From assembly GCA_028713655.1 (NCBI GenBank), contig JAQTNW010000005.1:46533-110532 (forward strand): a stretch of DNA of 64,000 nucleotides, given 5' to 3'. This document shows, one piece after another, positions 1 to 8,353 of this stretch. Position 1 is the stretch's first letter, and every line of letters starts with the position of its first letter. The DNA is from Candidatus Methylacidiphilales bacterium. GTDB taxonomy: Bacteria > Verrucomicrobiota > Verrucomicrobiia > Methylacidiphilales > JAAUTS01. The position numbers were made by a program, and so were the translations under genes. The notes under the pieces were generated by a model, which had not been told where the DNA came from, ran no database searches, and was given only the letters and a program-made list of their open reading frames with translations.

Positions 1-623
1 GTGTTCAGGATCAGCGGGATGTGCGCGTATTTCGGCGGCTGCGCCCCCAACGCCTCGAACAAGGCGATATGCTTGTGCGTGTTGGACAAATGGTCCTCGC
101 CCCGGATGACGTGGGTGATTTTCATCTCCAGATCATCCACCACATTCACAAAATGAAACACCGGCGAGCCGTTCTTGCGCACGATCGTCGGATCCGGTTC
201 CGTTGTCCGGTCAAACGTGATCTCGCCGCAAATCAAATCCTTAACGATGCCCGGCGTTTTCGGCAGCCGGAAGCGGATCGAGCCGTCGGGGTCACTGTAG
301 GCTTTGTCAGCAGCCAATAGTTTTTCGACATACCCCTTATAGAGATCCGAACGCTGGCTTTGATAATATGGACCCAGGTCCCCTTTCCCCCCGCCGCCTT
401 CCTGAGCGCCTTCATCCCAGTCCAAGCCCAGCCATTTCAACCCCTTGAAAATAATGGCCACAGCCTCGGGCGTATTGCGCGCGGCGTCGGTGTCCTCGAT
501 GCGCAGGATGAATTTGCCTCCCGTATGACGGGCATACAGCCAGTTGAACAGCGCCGTGCGGGCGCCTCCAATATGCAGCAAACCCGTCGGCGACGGGGCA
601 AAACGAACACGAACATCACTCAT
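1..623 (-). CDS. gltX: Glutamyl-tRNA synthetase, N-terminal part (cut by window edge)
   Basis: This class I aminoacyl-tRNA synthetase charges tRNA(Glu) with glutamate in the cytoplasm. The frame opens at ATG 623 with [20 protein letters not shown], which contains the HIGH-type signature (HIGG). It continues through [22 protein letters not shown] and [12 protein letters not shown] to HIPLILN, all typical of GltX. About 207 codons are present. The KMSKS loop and the anticodon-binding half lie beyond base 1. Nothing looks disrupted. The downstream neighbour on the same strand is outside the window. Confidence 0.96.
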   Translation of the reverse strand, partial: MSDVRVRFAPSPTGLLHIGGARTALFNWLYARHTGGKFILRIEDTDAARNTPEAVAIIFKGLKWLGLDWDEGAQEGGGGKGDLGPYYQSQRSDLYKGYVEKLLAADKAYSDPDGSIRFRLPKTPGIVKDLICGEITFDRTTEPDPTIVRKNGSPVFHFVNVVDDLEMKITHVIRGEDHLSNTHKHIALFEALGAQPPKYAHIPLILN

Positions 624-780
624 AAATTTATCCAGGGGGATTTGAACCAGCTATTTAACCGCAACCGACGCCAGGACGGCAACTACAACATTTATAAAAC
701 TCAGCGGACATAAAATGGCCGAACCAGCAGAGGAAAATGAAGAATGTGGAATTCGGAAAACTAGGACCGCCACGGCCTCG

Positions 781-826
781 TCATTGCGAGGAGCACAGCG
801 CAGCCGGATGACGCGGCAATCCAGGG
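781..826. repeat. Dispersed ATTGCGAG...GCGGCAATCCA repeat, copy 1
   Basis: The segment begins TCATTGCGAGGAGC and ends GACGCGGCAATCCAGG. A second copy, in the opposite orientation and with a few substitutions, lies at 25799-25843. The ends ATTGC and GCAAT are complementary, so the unit can fold. It sits in the 263-bp gap between gltX and pqqE, which otherwise shows no gene. Confidence 0.6.
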
Positions 827-886
827 CAATTAGATGGAGGGATGGGTGCCGCGAGCCCCATCCTGCGTATCCCACACGCGTCATAT

Positions 887-1969
887 TTATCCCGGGGGAT
901 TTTGGCGGTAAACCCAGACGGGTTCTTTCTCTCCAGCGTTGGCCTCCTCGATAAAGCGATCTATGATCTTGCGGTTGGGTGAAAGCGAGCAAACCGGATC
1001 GGTCGCGGCGGGATCACCGACGAGCAAGGCCGCCTGGCAGCGGCAGCCGCCATAGTCAATCTCGCGCTGGGGGCACTCACGGCAGGGCAACGGCATCCAT
1101 TCCGTACCGCGGAATCGGTTAAAGCTGGCCGATTCATTCCAAATAGCCGCGAGACTTTGTTCCCGAACATTATCGAAAGAGAGGCCCGCGATGCTGCTCG
1201 CATTCGGGCAAGGTAAAACCTGCCCCATCGGATTGACCGTCAAGTAACGGCGGCCCCATCCCTGCATGCATGGTTTGGGACGATCTTCATAATAATCAGG
1301 CAGGACATAAAAAATATCCATTTTTCCCGCCAGCCGCGCTTTGGCAGCACGGCCCACCTCGATTGCTTCTTGAACCTGCCTGTGTGCGGGCAGCAGTTGG
1401 GGTTGGTTCAATTTTCCCCAGCCATAATACTGGACGTTTGCAAGTTCCAACCTCACCGCACCAAGTGATTCCGCAAAACGGATAATCTCAGCCAGGCGCC
1501 CGATGTTAGCGCGATGCAGTACAACATTCAGACTAAGAGGCAATCCCGCCTCGCGAATACTTTGCACTGCATTGAGCTTCGAATCATGAGCTTTGCTCCC
1601 GGCAATGGCATTGGCCAGTGCCGGCTCATCAGCCTGAAAACTAATCTGCACTGAATCGAGCCCGGCGTCCTGCAGTTCCCTCGCGCGCGCAGCGGTCAGG
1701 CCGATTGCGCTCGTAATAAGGTTTGTATAGATCCCGAAATTGCGCGCCGCCCGAATCAACTCTGCCAGATCTTTCCGGCCAAGCGGTTCACCTCCGGAGA
1801 GCCCGAGTTGCAGGACGCCCAGGGCGCCGGCTTCGGCGAATACGCGCTTCCACTCCCCGGTGGAAAGTTCCTGGCCGTCGGGATATTGCGCTGGATTGGA
1901 ACAATAGGGGCAATGGAGCGGACACCGGTAGGTGAGTTCCGCCAGCAAGGCATAAGGCCGCTCTTTCAT
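887..1969 (-). CDS. pqqE: PqqE, radical SAM PqqA cross-linking enzyme
   Basis: PqqE forms the Glu-Tyr carbon-carbon bond in the PqqA peptide, the first committed step of pyrroloquinoline quinone synthesis, using S-adenosylmethionine and iron-sulfur clusters. The 360-residue product has the radical-SAM cysteines C16-P-L-H-C20-P-Y-C23 in the context LTYRCPLHCPYCSNP. It also has the glycine-rich SAM segment LGLSGGEPL and a C-terminal SPASM-type cysteine cluster (CPNA, CRECPQREIDYGGCRCQA, DPVC). Its start overlaps the pqqD stop by 4 bp (1966-1969). The length is normal for the family. Confidence 0.97.
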   Translation of the reverse strand: MKERPYALLAELTYRCPLHCPYCSNPAQYPDGQELSTGEWKRVFAEAGALGVLQLGLSGGEPLGRKDLAELIRAARNFGIYTNLITSAIGLTAARARELQDAGLDSVQISFQADEPALANAIAGSKAHDSKLNAVQSIREAGLPLSLNVVLHRANIGRLAEIIRFAESLGAVRLELANVQYYGWGKLNQPQLLPAHRQVQEAIEVGRAAKARLAGKMDIFYVLPDYYEDRPKPCMQGWGRRYLTVNPMGQVLPCPNASSIAGLSFDNVREQSLAAIWNESASFNRFRGTEWMPLPCRECPQREIDYGGCRCQAALLVGDPAATDPVCSLSPNRKIIDRFIEEANAGEKEPVWVYRQNPPG

Positions 1970-2250
1970 GACGAAAAGACCATCAGGTTCCGTTGCTTGA
2001 GGTCGGCTAACGTTTCCAGCACATCGCGACGGAGCTCCTCTTCAGCCTCGTCATACTCTTCCTGCAGGCCGCGGATGATGCCTTCAATGGTAAGATCGCC
2101 CTGGCAACGACTGACGATCTCATGCGCCGTCTGGTTCAGGATCAGGATTCCTTCAGGATAAAGCAGCACCGGGCTCCCGCTCACCTCGTCGATTTGCAAA
2201 CGCACGCGTGGCGCCAGAGTTGGCCAGCTTTGTGGATCGAGATCATTCAT
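1966..2250 (-). CDS. pqqD: PqqD, PqqA peptide chaperone
   Basis: PqqD is a small RRE-type protein that binds PqqA and presents it to PqqE. I place the start at ATG 2250 (MNDLDPQSWPTLAPRVRLQ), giving 94 residues. This start overlaps the pqqC stop as ATGA, whereas the longer frame from 2328 would run far into pqqC. Family-typical features are APRVRLQID, LLYPEGILILNQTAHEIV and the C-terminal LADLKQRNLM. Confidence 0.95.
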   Translation of the reverse strand: MNDLDPQSWPTLAPRVRLQIDEVSGSPVLLYPEGILILNQTAHEIVSRCQGDLTIEGIIRGLQEEYDEAEEELRRDVLETLADLKQRNLMVFSS

Positions 2251-2969
2251 GGGACGGAAGGTGTCGTAACCGCTCCGGGGCCATATTTCAGGTGAATGCC
2301 ATCCAGGATGGCCCAAAGCAGATCGCACTTGAAGATCAGCGCGCGCACGGCCTCGCGCTGAAGTTCCGCAGTATCACAATACTTAAGTGTAAGTGCCAGC
2401 GCACCATCGGAATCCTTGCGGGCCTGCGTCAGGCGGCGCTGGAAATAATCGAACCCCCAAGGCTTGACCCACTTGTAGTTCACTTGAAAAGCTTCGAGCC
2501 TCTTGGCCATGAGATCGGGCGCGAACAACTCCGTCAGCGAGGAGGACATCGAGATGATCCAGGGTTTCTCGCGGCAAAAGTGGACATAGGCATCAACCGC
2601 AAAGCGCACAGATGGCGCCACATGGTCGCCTAACAACATTTCCTCACGTGGAATCCCGCAAGCCGCGCCCAGGCGGAGCCAAGCCTCGATTCCGCCCTCT
2701 TCACCCTGCGCGCCATCGTGCTCCACGATGCGGTACGTCCAGAGTCGGCGGATCTCATGCGAAGGGCAATTCGAGAGGATGGCCGCGTCCTTGACTGGAA
2801 TATTCTTTTGATAATAAAAGCGATTGATCACCCATCCCCGGATCGCTTCCGGCGCAAGCTGGCCGGTGTTCATCAGCAAATGAAAGGGATGCTTATCGTG
2901 GTAAGATCGGACGCCGATTTCCCTCAACTTGTTGATGAACGTATCGTGGTCCCAGAGAGCTTCGCTCAT
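2247..2969 (-). CDS. pqqC: PqqC, pyrroloquinoline-quinone synthase
   Basis: PqqC is a cofactorless oxidase that catalyses the final ring closure and eight-electron oxidation giving PQQ. The 240-residue protein is collinear with known PqqC: the YHDKHPFHLLMNTGQL start, NRFYYQKNIPVKDAAILSNCP, WTYRIVEHDG, and SLTELFAP followed by the WVKPWGFDYFQRRLTQARKD segment. The overlapping starts and stops with pqqB (2966-2969) and pqqD (2247-2250) indicate translational coupling. Confidence 0.97.
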   Translation of the reverse strand: MSEALWDHDTFINKLREIGVRSYHDKHPFHLLMNTGQLAPEAIRGWVINRFYYQKNIPVKDAAILSNCPSHEIRRLWTYRIVEHDGAQGEEGGIEAWLRLGAACGIPREEMLLGDHVAPSVRFAVDAYVHFCREKPWIISMSSSLTELFAPDLMAKRLEAFQVNYKWVKPWGFDYFQRRLTQARKDSDGALALTLKYCDTAELQREAVRALIFKCDLLWAILDGIHLKYGPGAVTTPSVP

Positions 2970-3874
2970 AAGGTAAACTCCATGCCATCCTGCCCGATTG
3001 TGACCCCGGCGGCCTCAACTTCCGCGCGCTCGGTGGAGCCAGGCTGTAAAATCGGATTGGTGTTGTTGATGTGAAGAAAAATCTTATAACGCGCGCGCAG
3101 ATTACGCAAGACATTCAAGCCATGCGTCTGAATGGGAAGATGCCCCATTTCCAGCGCTGTGCGCGATGTTCCTTTCACTCGTTTTAACTCGTCGTCGCAC
3201 CAGAATGTGCCATCGAAGAGCACTGCATCCGCCTCCCCCAGCGCGGCAAGCAGGTCCGGCGTCAGGCAACCCACATCCGGCGCGACGAGCAGTTTTCCTC
3301 CGGTCCGATCGTCCTTGATTTCATACGCAACGCTTTGCGCTCCATCCCCGGCATTTCGGGGAAAATAAAGGGGTGGCGACTGCGCAAGGGCAATAGCCCG
3401 ATAGGACAAGCCGCTTGCCCTTCCATTTTTCGATGGTAAAGGCGAAAAATTGTCCCGTGGCGGCTCATGCCACTGCAGGCCACAAAAAGCACCCAGCAGC
3501 GCCTCGATTCGAAGCCCCTCGACAAGGGTTTCACGCACGGCATGGGTGGCGTGAATCGTCAGGGCATCCCCTTCCCTCAACAGCAACAAGCCCAGCGCGT
3601 GATCGAGATCCGCATTTGTCAGCAGAACCGCTTCAATGGGGTTGAAGCGGAGGGCTGTTCCCTCCGGATGAAATTTCGGAAAGGCTTCCACCTGGGCGCG
3701 CAAGTCGGGCGAAGCGTTGACAAGATACCAGCGGCCTCCATCGGCGGAAAAGGCGACCCCCGATTGAGTCAATGGCGGAATGCGCCCCTTTCTTGCCTCC
3801 TGGCAATTGGGGCAACGGCAATTCCACTGAGGTAATCCTCCTCCTGCGGCCGCGCCGAGAAGTCGTACAAAAAT
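2966..3874 (-). CDS. pqqB: PqqB, PQQ biosynthesis metallo-hydrolase (apparent ATT start)
   Basis: PqqB is a metallo-beta-lactamase-fold protein implicated in hydroxylating the cross-linked Tyr in PQQ synthesis. The first in-frame ATG (3772) would delete the conserved N-terminus. The frame upstream encodes VRLLGAAAGGGLPQWNC followed by RCPNCQEAR, the invariant glycine-rich strand and zinc-binding CxCxxC of PqqB. In that extension the only plausible initiator is ATT at 3874-3872, five bases after a strong GAGGAG Shine-Dalgarno (3885-3880); the next in-frame stop upstream is 30 bases away. This gives 302 residues, the normal PqqB length. Family identity is certain. The ATT start is a strong inference from the sequence. 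Confidence 0.93.
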   Translation of the reverse strand: MFVRLLGAAAGGGLPQWNCRCPNCQEARKGRIPPLTQSGVAFSADGGRWYLVNASPDLRAQVEAFPKFHPEGTALRFNPIEAVLLTNADLDHALGLLLLREGDALTIHATHAVRETLVEGLRIEALLGAFCGLQWHEPPRDNFSPLPSKNGRASGLSYRAIALAQSPPLYFPRNAGDGAQSVAYEIKDDRTGGKLLVAPDVGCLTPDLLAALGEADAVLFDGTFWCDDELKRVKGTSRTALEMGHLPIQTHGLNVLRNLRARYKIFLHINNTNPILQPGSTERAEVEAAGVTIGQDGMEFTL

Positions 3875-3879
3875 ACTAA

Positions 3880-3885
3880 CTCCTC
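3880..3885 (-). promoter_or_regulatory. Strong Shine-Dalgarno that decides the pqqB ATT start
   Basis: Read on the minus strand this is GAGGAG, followed by TTAGT and then ATT. There is no ATG, GTG or TTG at a usable distance in the pqqB frame. The site lies between the pqqA stop (3898) and pqqB. Confidence 0.75.
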
Positions 3886-3897
3886 AAGAAAGCTAAC

Positions 3898-3999
3898 TTA
3901 GGCCGTGGCGGAGTACGAGGTGCTCTCGAAAAAGATGGGGACTTCCTTGAGCGCGGGTTTGTTCCACGATTTCTTGGTCTTCCTATTCATATTTTTCAT
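3898..3999 (-). CDS. pqqA: PqqA, PQQ precursor peptide (33 residues)
   Basis: This short gene directly precedes pqqB. Its product ends in SWNKPALKEVP then IFFESTSYSATA. The W-x-KP segment is typical of PqqA. The ExxxY core is E25-S-T-S-Y29, the Glu and Tyr that become the PQQ skeleton. I chose ATG 3999; a second ATG at 3990 would give 30 residues, and neither has a strong ribosome-binding site. The peptide is longer at its N-terminus than the common 22-29-residue PqqA, with a lysine-rich leader. The gap to the pqqB start is 23 bp. Confidence 0.93.
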   Translation of the reverse strand: MKNMNRKTKKSWNKPALKEVPIFFESTSYSATA

Positions 4000-4077
4000 A
4001 GGTCTATTAGCTAAATATCTTTTGAAAAATAATCAAGGTTTATTACGGCCTTTATTCCCAAAAAAATCAAAAACACC

Positions 4078-4104
4078 AAAAAACCGGGCTTTTTCCCTTA
4101 GCCC
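4078..4104 (-). terminator. Possible intrinsic terminator after the TonB receptor gene
   Basis: On the minus strand GGGCT and AGCCC form a 5-bp stem around a 9-base loop, followed by GG and six T. It lies just after the receptor stop codon and before pqqA. The stem is short, so termination could be partial. The AT-rich stretch 4000-4077 after it is where a pqqA promoter would lie. Confidence 0.45.
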
Positions 4105-4107
4105 CCC

Positions 4108-6309
4108 TTAAAATTCGTAGGTCAGGCCCGCATAAAAGCCGCGGCGATTGCCATATTTCACCGCCCCTTCCCCAATGCCAGTACCACTGTTCAGAACATA
4201 AACCTGGTCAAAAACATTGAGGACATCAAATCGTACCGTCAAATCTCCCGCACCCCATATCTTTTTGAATGTGTGTCCAATGCCAAGATTCACCGGGTAA
4301 TAGGATTGAAGCTTGTCCTGATTGGCGAATCCCGATCGAATTCCATCCCCATACAGAACGTCGCCGTGTATCGTGCTGTCCATCCAAGTGTAAGAAGCCC
4401 CTGCGGAGGCGGTATAAAACTGTTGCTGGTCAAAACGAACGTTATGGTTGGAAATGTAGGCCAGTTCATCGGCACCGAATTCAAACTGGCTGGCAACGAT
4501 ATTCCTTGCCCAGGAATCCATTGCTGCGAAATTTCCGTAGGCGGAAAAGCCTTCATGGGTGTAATTCACCGATAATTCCGCGCCATACATCGAGGCCGTG
4601 GCGTAATTGTAGGGCGAGCGGATATTGGCCGCGCCGAACTGTCCGTCATCGATCTGGTCTGTCGCCTGTTTGTAATAGCCGTCAACACCCACTTCCAGGC
4701 CGGGTAAAAAATGATGGGTCACCCCGGCATCAACATAGTGGGAGCGCTCGGCTTTGACGGGATTGTCAGTATCCAGATCGGCGGCATTGGTGGTGTTGTC
4801 GAACTGGCTGACCGTACCGGGTGATATATTCATCAATTGAGGCGGATCGAAGTAGCGCGCGTAACCCGCGTGGAAGGCCGTGTTTTTATCCACTTGGTAA
4901 ACCGCATTGATGCGGGGACTGAGTTGATTTTCATCTGTGTAGGCTTCAACCTGCTCAAAGCGCAAGCCAAAATTGATCGTCAGTTGCCCGGTCACTTTCC
5001 ATTCGTCCTGGATGTAAAAGGCAAAATCGTAGCCGCGTTTGAAATGGTCGTCCGTAATGGCATATGGGTCGCCCATGGGATTTCCGCTCGGATCCGTGTT
5101 ATAAACCTGCGTACTATTGTGGGTGCCCGCGCCTTGGGTATCGCCTAGAAAGCCTGCCCGAATCGTATGTGAATCACCCGCGTGATAGGTAAAATCGGCT
5201 TGGGCGCCATTGGTAAGAATATACTGGCTGACCCGGCCCGCCACTCCGCTGAAATAAAGATCGCCGTTCATATCGGGATTGAATAAAACCGAGCTGTAAC
5301 GGTTCACCTGCGAAATTTGGAGGGAAAAATCGTCGATCGTTTGCTGATAAGCGATGAATCCGTAGTAGGTCTGCTCGTGTTGCGTTTCATTCAGGCTGCT
5401 CGAATCAACGGGCGTCGGAGCCGTGGTTGTCCCGCTGAAATCCAAGCTGGTAACCTGCCCAGGCGTATTGGGAATCTGGTAATCGGCGGCGGAGCCGCTG
5501 AAAACAAAGCTCAAGCGCCCCGCATCCCCGAGCTGCCGGGAAACATAGGCAAAACCTTTATATTGGTTGGTCTCATCGTGGATGGCCACACTGCTGGAGG
5601 TCGGATTTTCCAGGCCAAGGCTGTCGTGTATGTAACTGCCCGTGAAATAAAAATCGGTGCCGCCCGAGGATCCCCCATAAGAAAAAGTGGGTTTCGCTGT
5701 GTCATAACTCCCGCCATAAAAACTGGCAGCTCCCCCATTCAGATTCGTTCCGGTTTTCGTTCGGATATCAACGATGCCGTAGTTTCCTTCGGGATAATAA
5801 GCTGACAGTGCGCCCACTTTCGTCGTGACGCTCTGGACAAACCGGGTGTCGATGTCCTGGTCGAATCCGTTAATCCCGGAGGGCAGCAGTGTTCCATTGA
5901 TATAATAGCGGTAATAGGGGTCCTCCCCGCGGAAATGGATTGATCCGTAGCTGTCATCGGAAACACCGGGCGTGTGTGCGAGAATCTCGTTGAATTTGGC
6001 GCCTTGCCCCTGTCCAATCGTATTGATTTGTTGCTGATCCAGGGTGTACATGCTCGTCCCTGCGCTCAAATCGATCTGCTGACGATTCGACTCGCCCGGT
6101 CCCAGCGCAGTGGCCGTGACAATAATGGGAGGCAATTGGATCGGTTCCCCGGGTGGAACTGTCGAGGCGCTCGGAGTGGTATCTGTTTCTTTGCTTTTTA
6201 TTTCGGATTTATTCTGAACCGCCATTGAAGCAGTGTCCGTGATCTGGGCGTTAAGTCCCCTAATGCTGAGGCCCAGAAAAAGGAGAATGAGCAAAGATAT
6301 CCCGTTCAT
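4108..6309 (-). CDS. TonB-dependent outer-membrane receptor next to the pqq operon
   Basis: This is an outer-membrane gated channel for energised uptake of a scarce ligand. I start it at ATG 6309 (MNGISLLILLFLGLSIRGLNAQ), which gives a clean signal peptide with cleavage near LNA-Q. The frame is open further up to 6384. A TonB-box-like IIVTATA is followed by a plug domain (TPGVSDDSYGSIHFRGEDP; VGALSAYYPEGNYGIVDIRTKTG), then a long beta-barrel ending in YAGLTYEF with the C-terminal aromatic residue expected of barrel proteins. The ligand cannot be read from sequence. Position directly upstream of pqqABCDE suggests PQQ, a lanthanide or metal chelate, or another cofactor of quinoprotein metabolism. 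Confidence 0.9.
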   Translation of the reverse strand: MNGISLLILLFLGLSIRGLNAQITDTASMAVQNKSEIKSKETDTTPSASTVPPGEPIQLPPIIVTATALGPGESNRQQIDLSAGTSMYTLDQQQINTIGQGQGAKFNEILAHTPGVSDDSYGSIHFRGEDPYYRYYINGTLLPSGINGFDQDIDTRFVQSVTTKVGALSAYYPEGNYGIVDIRTKTGTNLNGGAASFYGGSYDTAKPTFSYGGSSGGTDFYFTGSYIHDSLGLENPTSSSVAIHDETNQYKGFAYVSRQLGDAGRLSFVFSGSAADYQIPNTPGQVTSLDFSGTTTAPTPVDSSSLNETQHEQTYYGFIAYQQTIDDFSLQISQVNRYSSVLFNPDMNGDLYFSGVAGRVSQYILTNGAQADFTYHAGDSHTIRAGFLGDTQGAGTHNSTQVYNTDPSGNPMGDPYAITDDHFKRGYDFAFYIQDEWKVTGQLTINFGLRFEQVEAYTDENQLSPRINAVYQVDKNTAFHAGYARYFDPPQLMNISPGTVSQFDNTTNAADLDTDNPVKAERSHYVDAGVTHHFLPGLEVGVDGYYKQATDQIDDGQFGAANIRSPYNYATASMYGAELSVNYTHEGFSAYGNFAAMDSWARNIVASQFEFGADELAYISNHNVRFDQQQFYTASAGASYTWMDSTIHGDVLYGDGIRSGFANQDKLQSYYPVNLGIGHTFKKIWGAGDLTVRFDVLNVFDQVYVLNSGTGIGEGAVKYGNRRGFYAGLTYEF

Positions 6310-6380
6310 GATTAATCCCGGTCTATTTTTCTCGTTTTGTGTTAATGATTTGGCCGAATTTGTCCTGCCAGCAGCACCCG

Positions 6381-6560
6381 TCACGCCGCGTGAAACACCG
6401 GATTAAGCGCTTCGGCCAATACATCCAGCTCTTTCAATTCGGGCTCCGTGATCGACTTGAACTTCATGGCCAGATCCAGCGCAATGGGAAGTGTCATCGG
6501 CCAGGGTTGTATTGGAAACTCACGGCCCACGAAAGTCAATCCCTGCCTGATACCCGGGTT
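6381..6560 (-). pseudogene. Short open segment, possible 3' remnant of a lost gene
   Basis: An uninterrupted frame runs from after a stop at 6561-6563 to TGA 6381. It reads GLTFVGREFPIQPWPMTLPI followed by ALDLAMKFKSITEPELKELD and ends NPVFHAA. The composition is protein-like, but the only ATG (6497) would give 38 residues and no family is recognised. It could be a decayed gene end or a small real gene; TTG 6539 preceded by GGCAGGG is a possible start. Confidence 0.25.
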
Positions 6561-6590
6561 TTAACAACACTGCGCCGAGTTGAATTTCGC

Positions 6591-6613
6591 CCTGTTTCAC
6601 CCTCCGAAACAGG
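6591..6613. repeat. Perfect 8-bp inverted repeat in the divergent region upstream of kdsD
   Basis: CCTGTTTC and GAAACAGG are separated by ACCCTCC. It sits between the divergently transcribed receptor gene and kdsD, with no T-run on either side. An operator or structured leader is more likely than a terminator. Confidence 0.4.
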
Positions 6614-6683
6614 CATATTTTAGTGACGGGAACCCGCATTCAATAAGATTGACGCTTCCATCGTCCTGCTTAATCCTTAGTAT

Positions 6684-7655
6684 GTGAATTATTTGCAACG
6701 CGCCCGGCTTGTGATCGATATCGAGGTCGAAAGCCTACTCAGCTTGAAAAAACGCCTGGACGGCGATTTCAACAAGGCGGTTGAACTGACCGTCGCGGCC
6801 CTCAAGCACCGCAACAAAGTCATCGTCATCGGCGTCGGCAAGTCCGGCCATGTCGGCGACAAAATCGCCGCCACCCTCACCAGCACCGGGGCGCCTGCCG
6901 TTGTTTTGAACGCCCTCAACGCGGTGCATGGCGATTTGGGAATCGTCTCCAAGGGCGACGTTGTGCTCGCGCTGAGCTACAGCGGCGAAACCGAGGAACT
7001 GCTGCGCATCCTCCCGGCCATCAAGCGCGAAGGCATCACCTTGATCGCCTTGAGCGGCAACCCCGCTTCCACTCTCGCAAAAAATGCCGATGTTTATCTC
7101 GATGTCTCCGTCTCGCGCGAGGCTTGCCCACTCAATCTCGCCCCAACCTCCAGCACCACAACCATGCTGGTCATGGGCGATTGCCTGGCCATGGCGGTAC
7201 TCGAGGCGCAGGGCGTAAACAAGGATGACTTCGCCCGTTTTCACCCCGGCGGAATCATCGGCCGCAACCTTCTGTTGAGCGTGGCCGATGTCATGCGCTC
7301 CCTGGACAAGGTCTCCGTCCTCAAAAACACGGACAAAGTCAGCGCCTGCCTGCAGGAAATGACCGCCAAACGCTGCGGCGCCACCGTGGTCGTCAACTCC
7401 AAAGGCCAGTTGGAAGGCATCTACACCCATGGCGATTTTGTCCGCAGTTATCAAAACAACAAGGACATCGGAAATATGCCGCTCGGCAAGGTGATGACCC
7501 AAAATCCGATTTGCGTACGGGTTGACAAACTCGCGGTCGAAGTCCTCAATATCTTCGAAAATCACCGGATCGAGGATCTCATCGTGATCGACAAGAAGCG
7601 CAAGCCTGTCGGTTTGATCGACGTCCAGGATTTGACCCGGTTGAAACTTTTGTAA
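6684..7655 (+). CDS. kdsD: Arabinose-5-phosphate isomerase (KdsD/KpsF family)
   Basis: KdsD interconverts ribulose 5-phosphate and arabinose 5-phosphate, feeding Kdo synthesis for lipopolysaccharide. The 323-residue protein has an N-terminal SIS sugar-isomerase domain (VIVIGVGKSGHVGDKIAATL, LALSYSGETEELL, LAPTSSTTTMLVMGDCLAM, FARFHPGGIIGRNLL). Two CBS domains follow (ADVMRSLDKV; GKVMTQNPICV to LIDVQDLTRL). The start is GTG 6684, since the overlapping ATG 6682 is followed at once by a stop. efp follows after 43 bp on the same strand. Confidence 0.93.
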   Translation: MNYLQRARLVIDIEVESLLSLKKRLDGDFNKAVELTVAALKHRNKVIVIGVGKSGHVGDKIAATLTSTGAPAVVLNALNAVHGDLGIVSKGDVVLALSYSGETEELLRILPAIKREGITLIALSGNPASTLAKNADVYLDVSVSREACPLNLAPTSSTTTMLVMGDCLAMAVLEAQGVNKDDFARFHPGGIIGRNLLLSVADVMRSLDKVSVLKNTDKVSACLQEMTAKRCGATVVVNSKGQLEGIYTHGDFVRSYQNNKDIGNMPLGKVMTQNPICVRVDKLAVEVLNIFENHRIEDLIVIDKKRKPVGLIDVQDLTRLKLL

Positions 7656-7698
7656 TTTACTTTTGTAATTTGTAAATCGAACCCAAACTGAAAGAACT

Positions 7699-8253
7699 AT
7701 GATAGCCAAAGACTTGAAAAAGGGCGTTGCCATCAAATGGAAAAACGATGTCTGTATTGTACAGGAAACCACGCATCGCACGCCGGGAAACCTCCGCGCG
7801 TTTGTGCAAGCCACCCTGCGTTCGATTTCCAACGGGCGATCCTTCGACGAGCGCTTCAGCTCGACGGCCACGGTCGAAACGGTCAACGTTTCAAACGAAA
7901 AATGGGATTATTCCTACAAGGATCAGTCGGGCTACAATTTCATCAATCCCGACACCTACGACAACCTGGCCCTTGCGGAAAATCTGGTGGGCGACGCCAA
8001 AAATTACCTGACTGAAAACCTCCAATGCACCATCACGTTTGTGGAAGGCAAGGCCGTGGAAGTGGAACTGCCGCCTGTCGTTGAACTCAAGATCAGCGAG
8101 TCGGCCGACGGCGTGAAAGGCGATTCCTCCAACAATGTGATGAAACCCGCCACGCTCGAAACCGGCCTGCAGGTGCAGGTGCCGCTGTTTATCAAGGAAG
8201 GCGAAAAAATCCGCATCGACAGCCGTACCGGCAAATACCTGAGCCGCGCGTAA
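7699..8253 (+). CDS. efp: Elongation factor P with Asn at the modified-lysine position
   Basis: EF-P enters the ribosomal E site and relieves stalling at polyproline. The protein is 184 residues with the three EF-P beta-barrel domains and the C-terminal signature GLQVQVPLFIKEGEKIRIDS then RTGKYLSR. The loop that in E. coli is PGKGQAF, with beta-lysylated Lys34, reads PGNLRAF here. Asn31 therefore stands at the modified site and Arg33 is two residues on. No EpmA or EarP gene is in the window. The loop tip may be unmodified or use another chemistry. Confidence 0.95.
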   Translation: MIAKDLKKGVAIKWKNDVCIVQETTHRTPGNLRAFVQATLRSISNGRSFDERFSSTATVETVNVSNEKWDYSYKDQSGYNFINPDTYDNLALAENLVGDAKNYLTENLQCTITFVEGKAVEVELPPVVELKISESADGVKGDSSNNVMKPATLETGLQVQVPLFIKEGEKIRIDSRTGKYLSRA

Positions 8254-8299
8254 ATCCGCGTTGGATTTCAGGAGAGGGAGCGCGGGCGTCCCGCCTGCA

Positions 8300-8322
8300 C
8301 CGAGAGGCATCCTGCCTCTCGG
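8300..8322. repeat. 9-bp hairpin between convergent genes
   Basis: CCGAGAGGC and GCCTCTCGG flank ATCCT. It sits just after efp and ahead of the converging gene at 8354. Neither strand has a clear T-run, so it may be a structure-dependent bidirectional end or a REP-like unit. Confidence 0.4.
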
Positions 8323-8353
8323 ATGTATTAGATGTTTCCCAGAAAATCTGTTT

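Noticed and set aside
6735..7886. 383-codon minus-strand frame across kdsD and efp
   Set aside because: It spans two clear plus-strand genes and has no recognisable protein features. It is a shadow frame of GC-biased codons.
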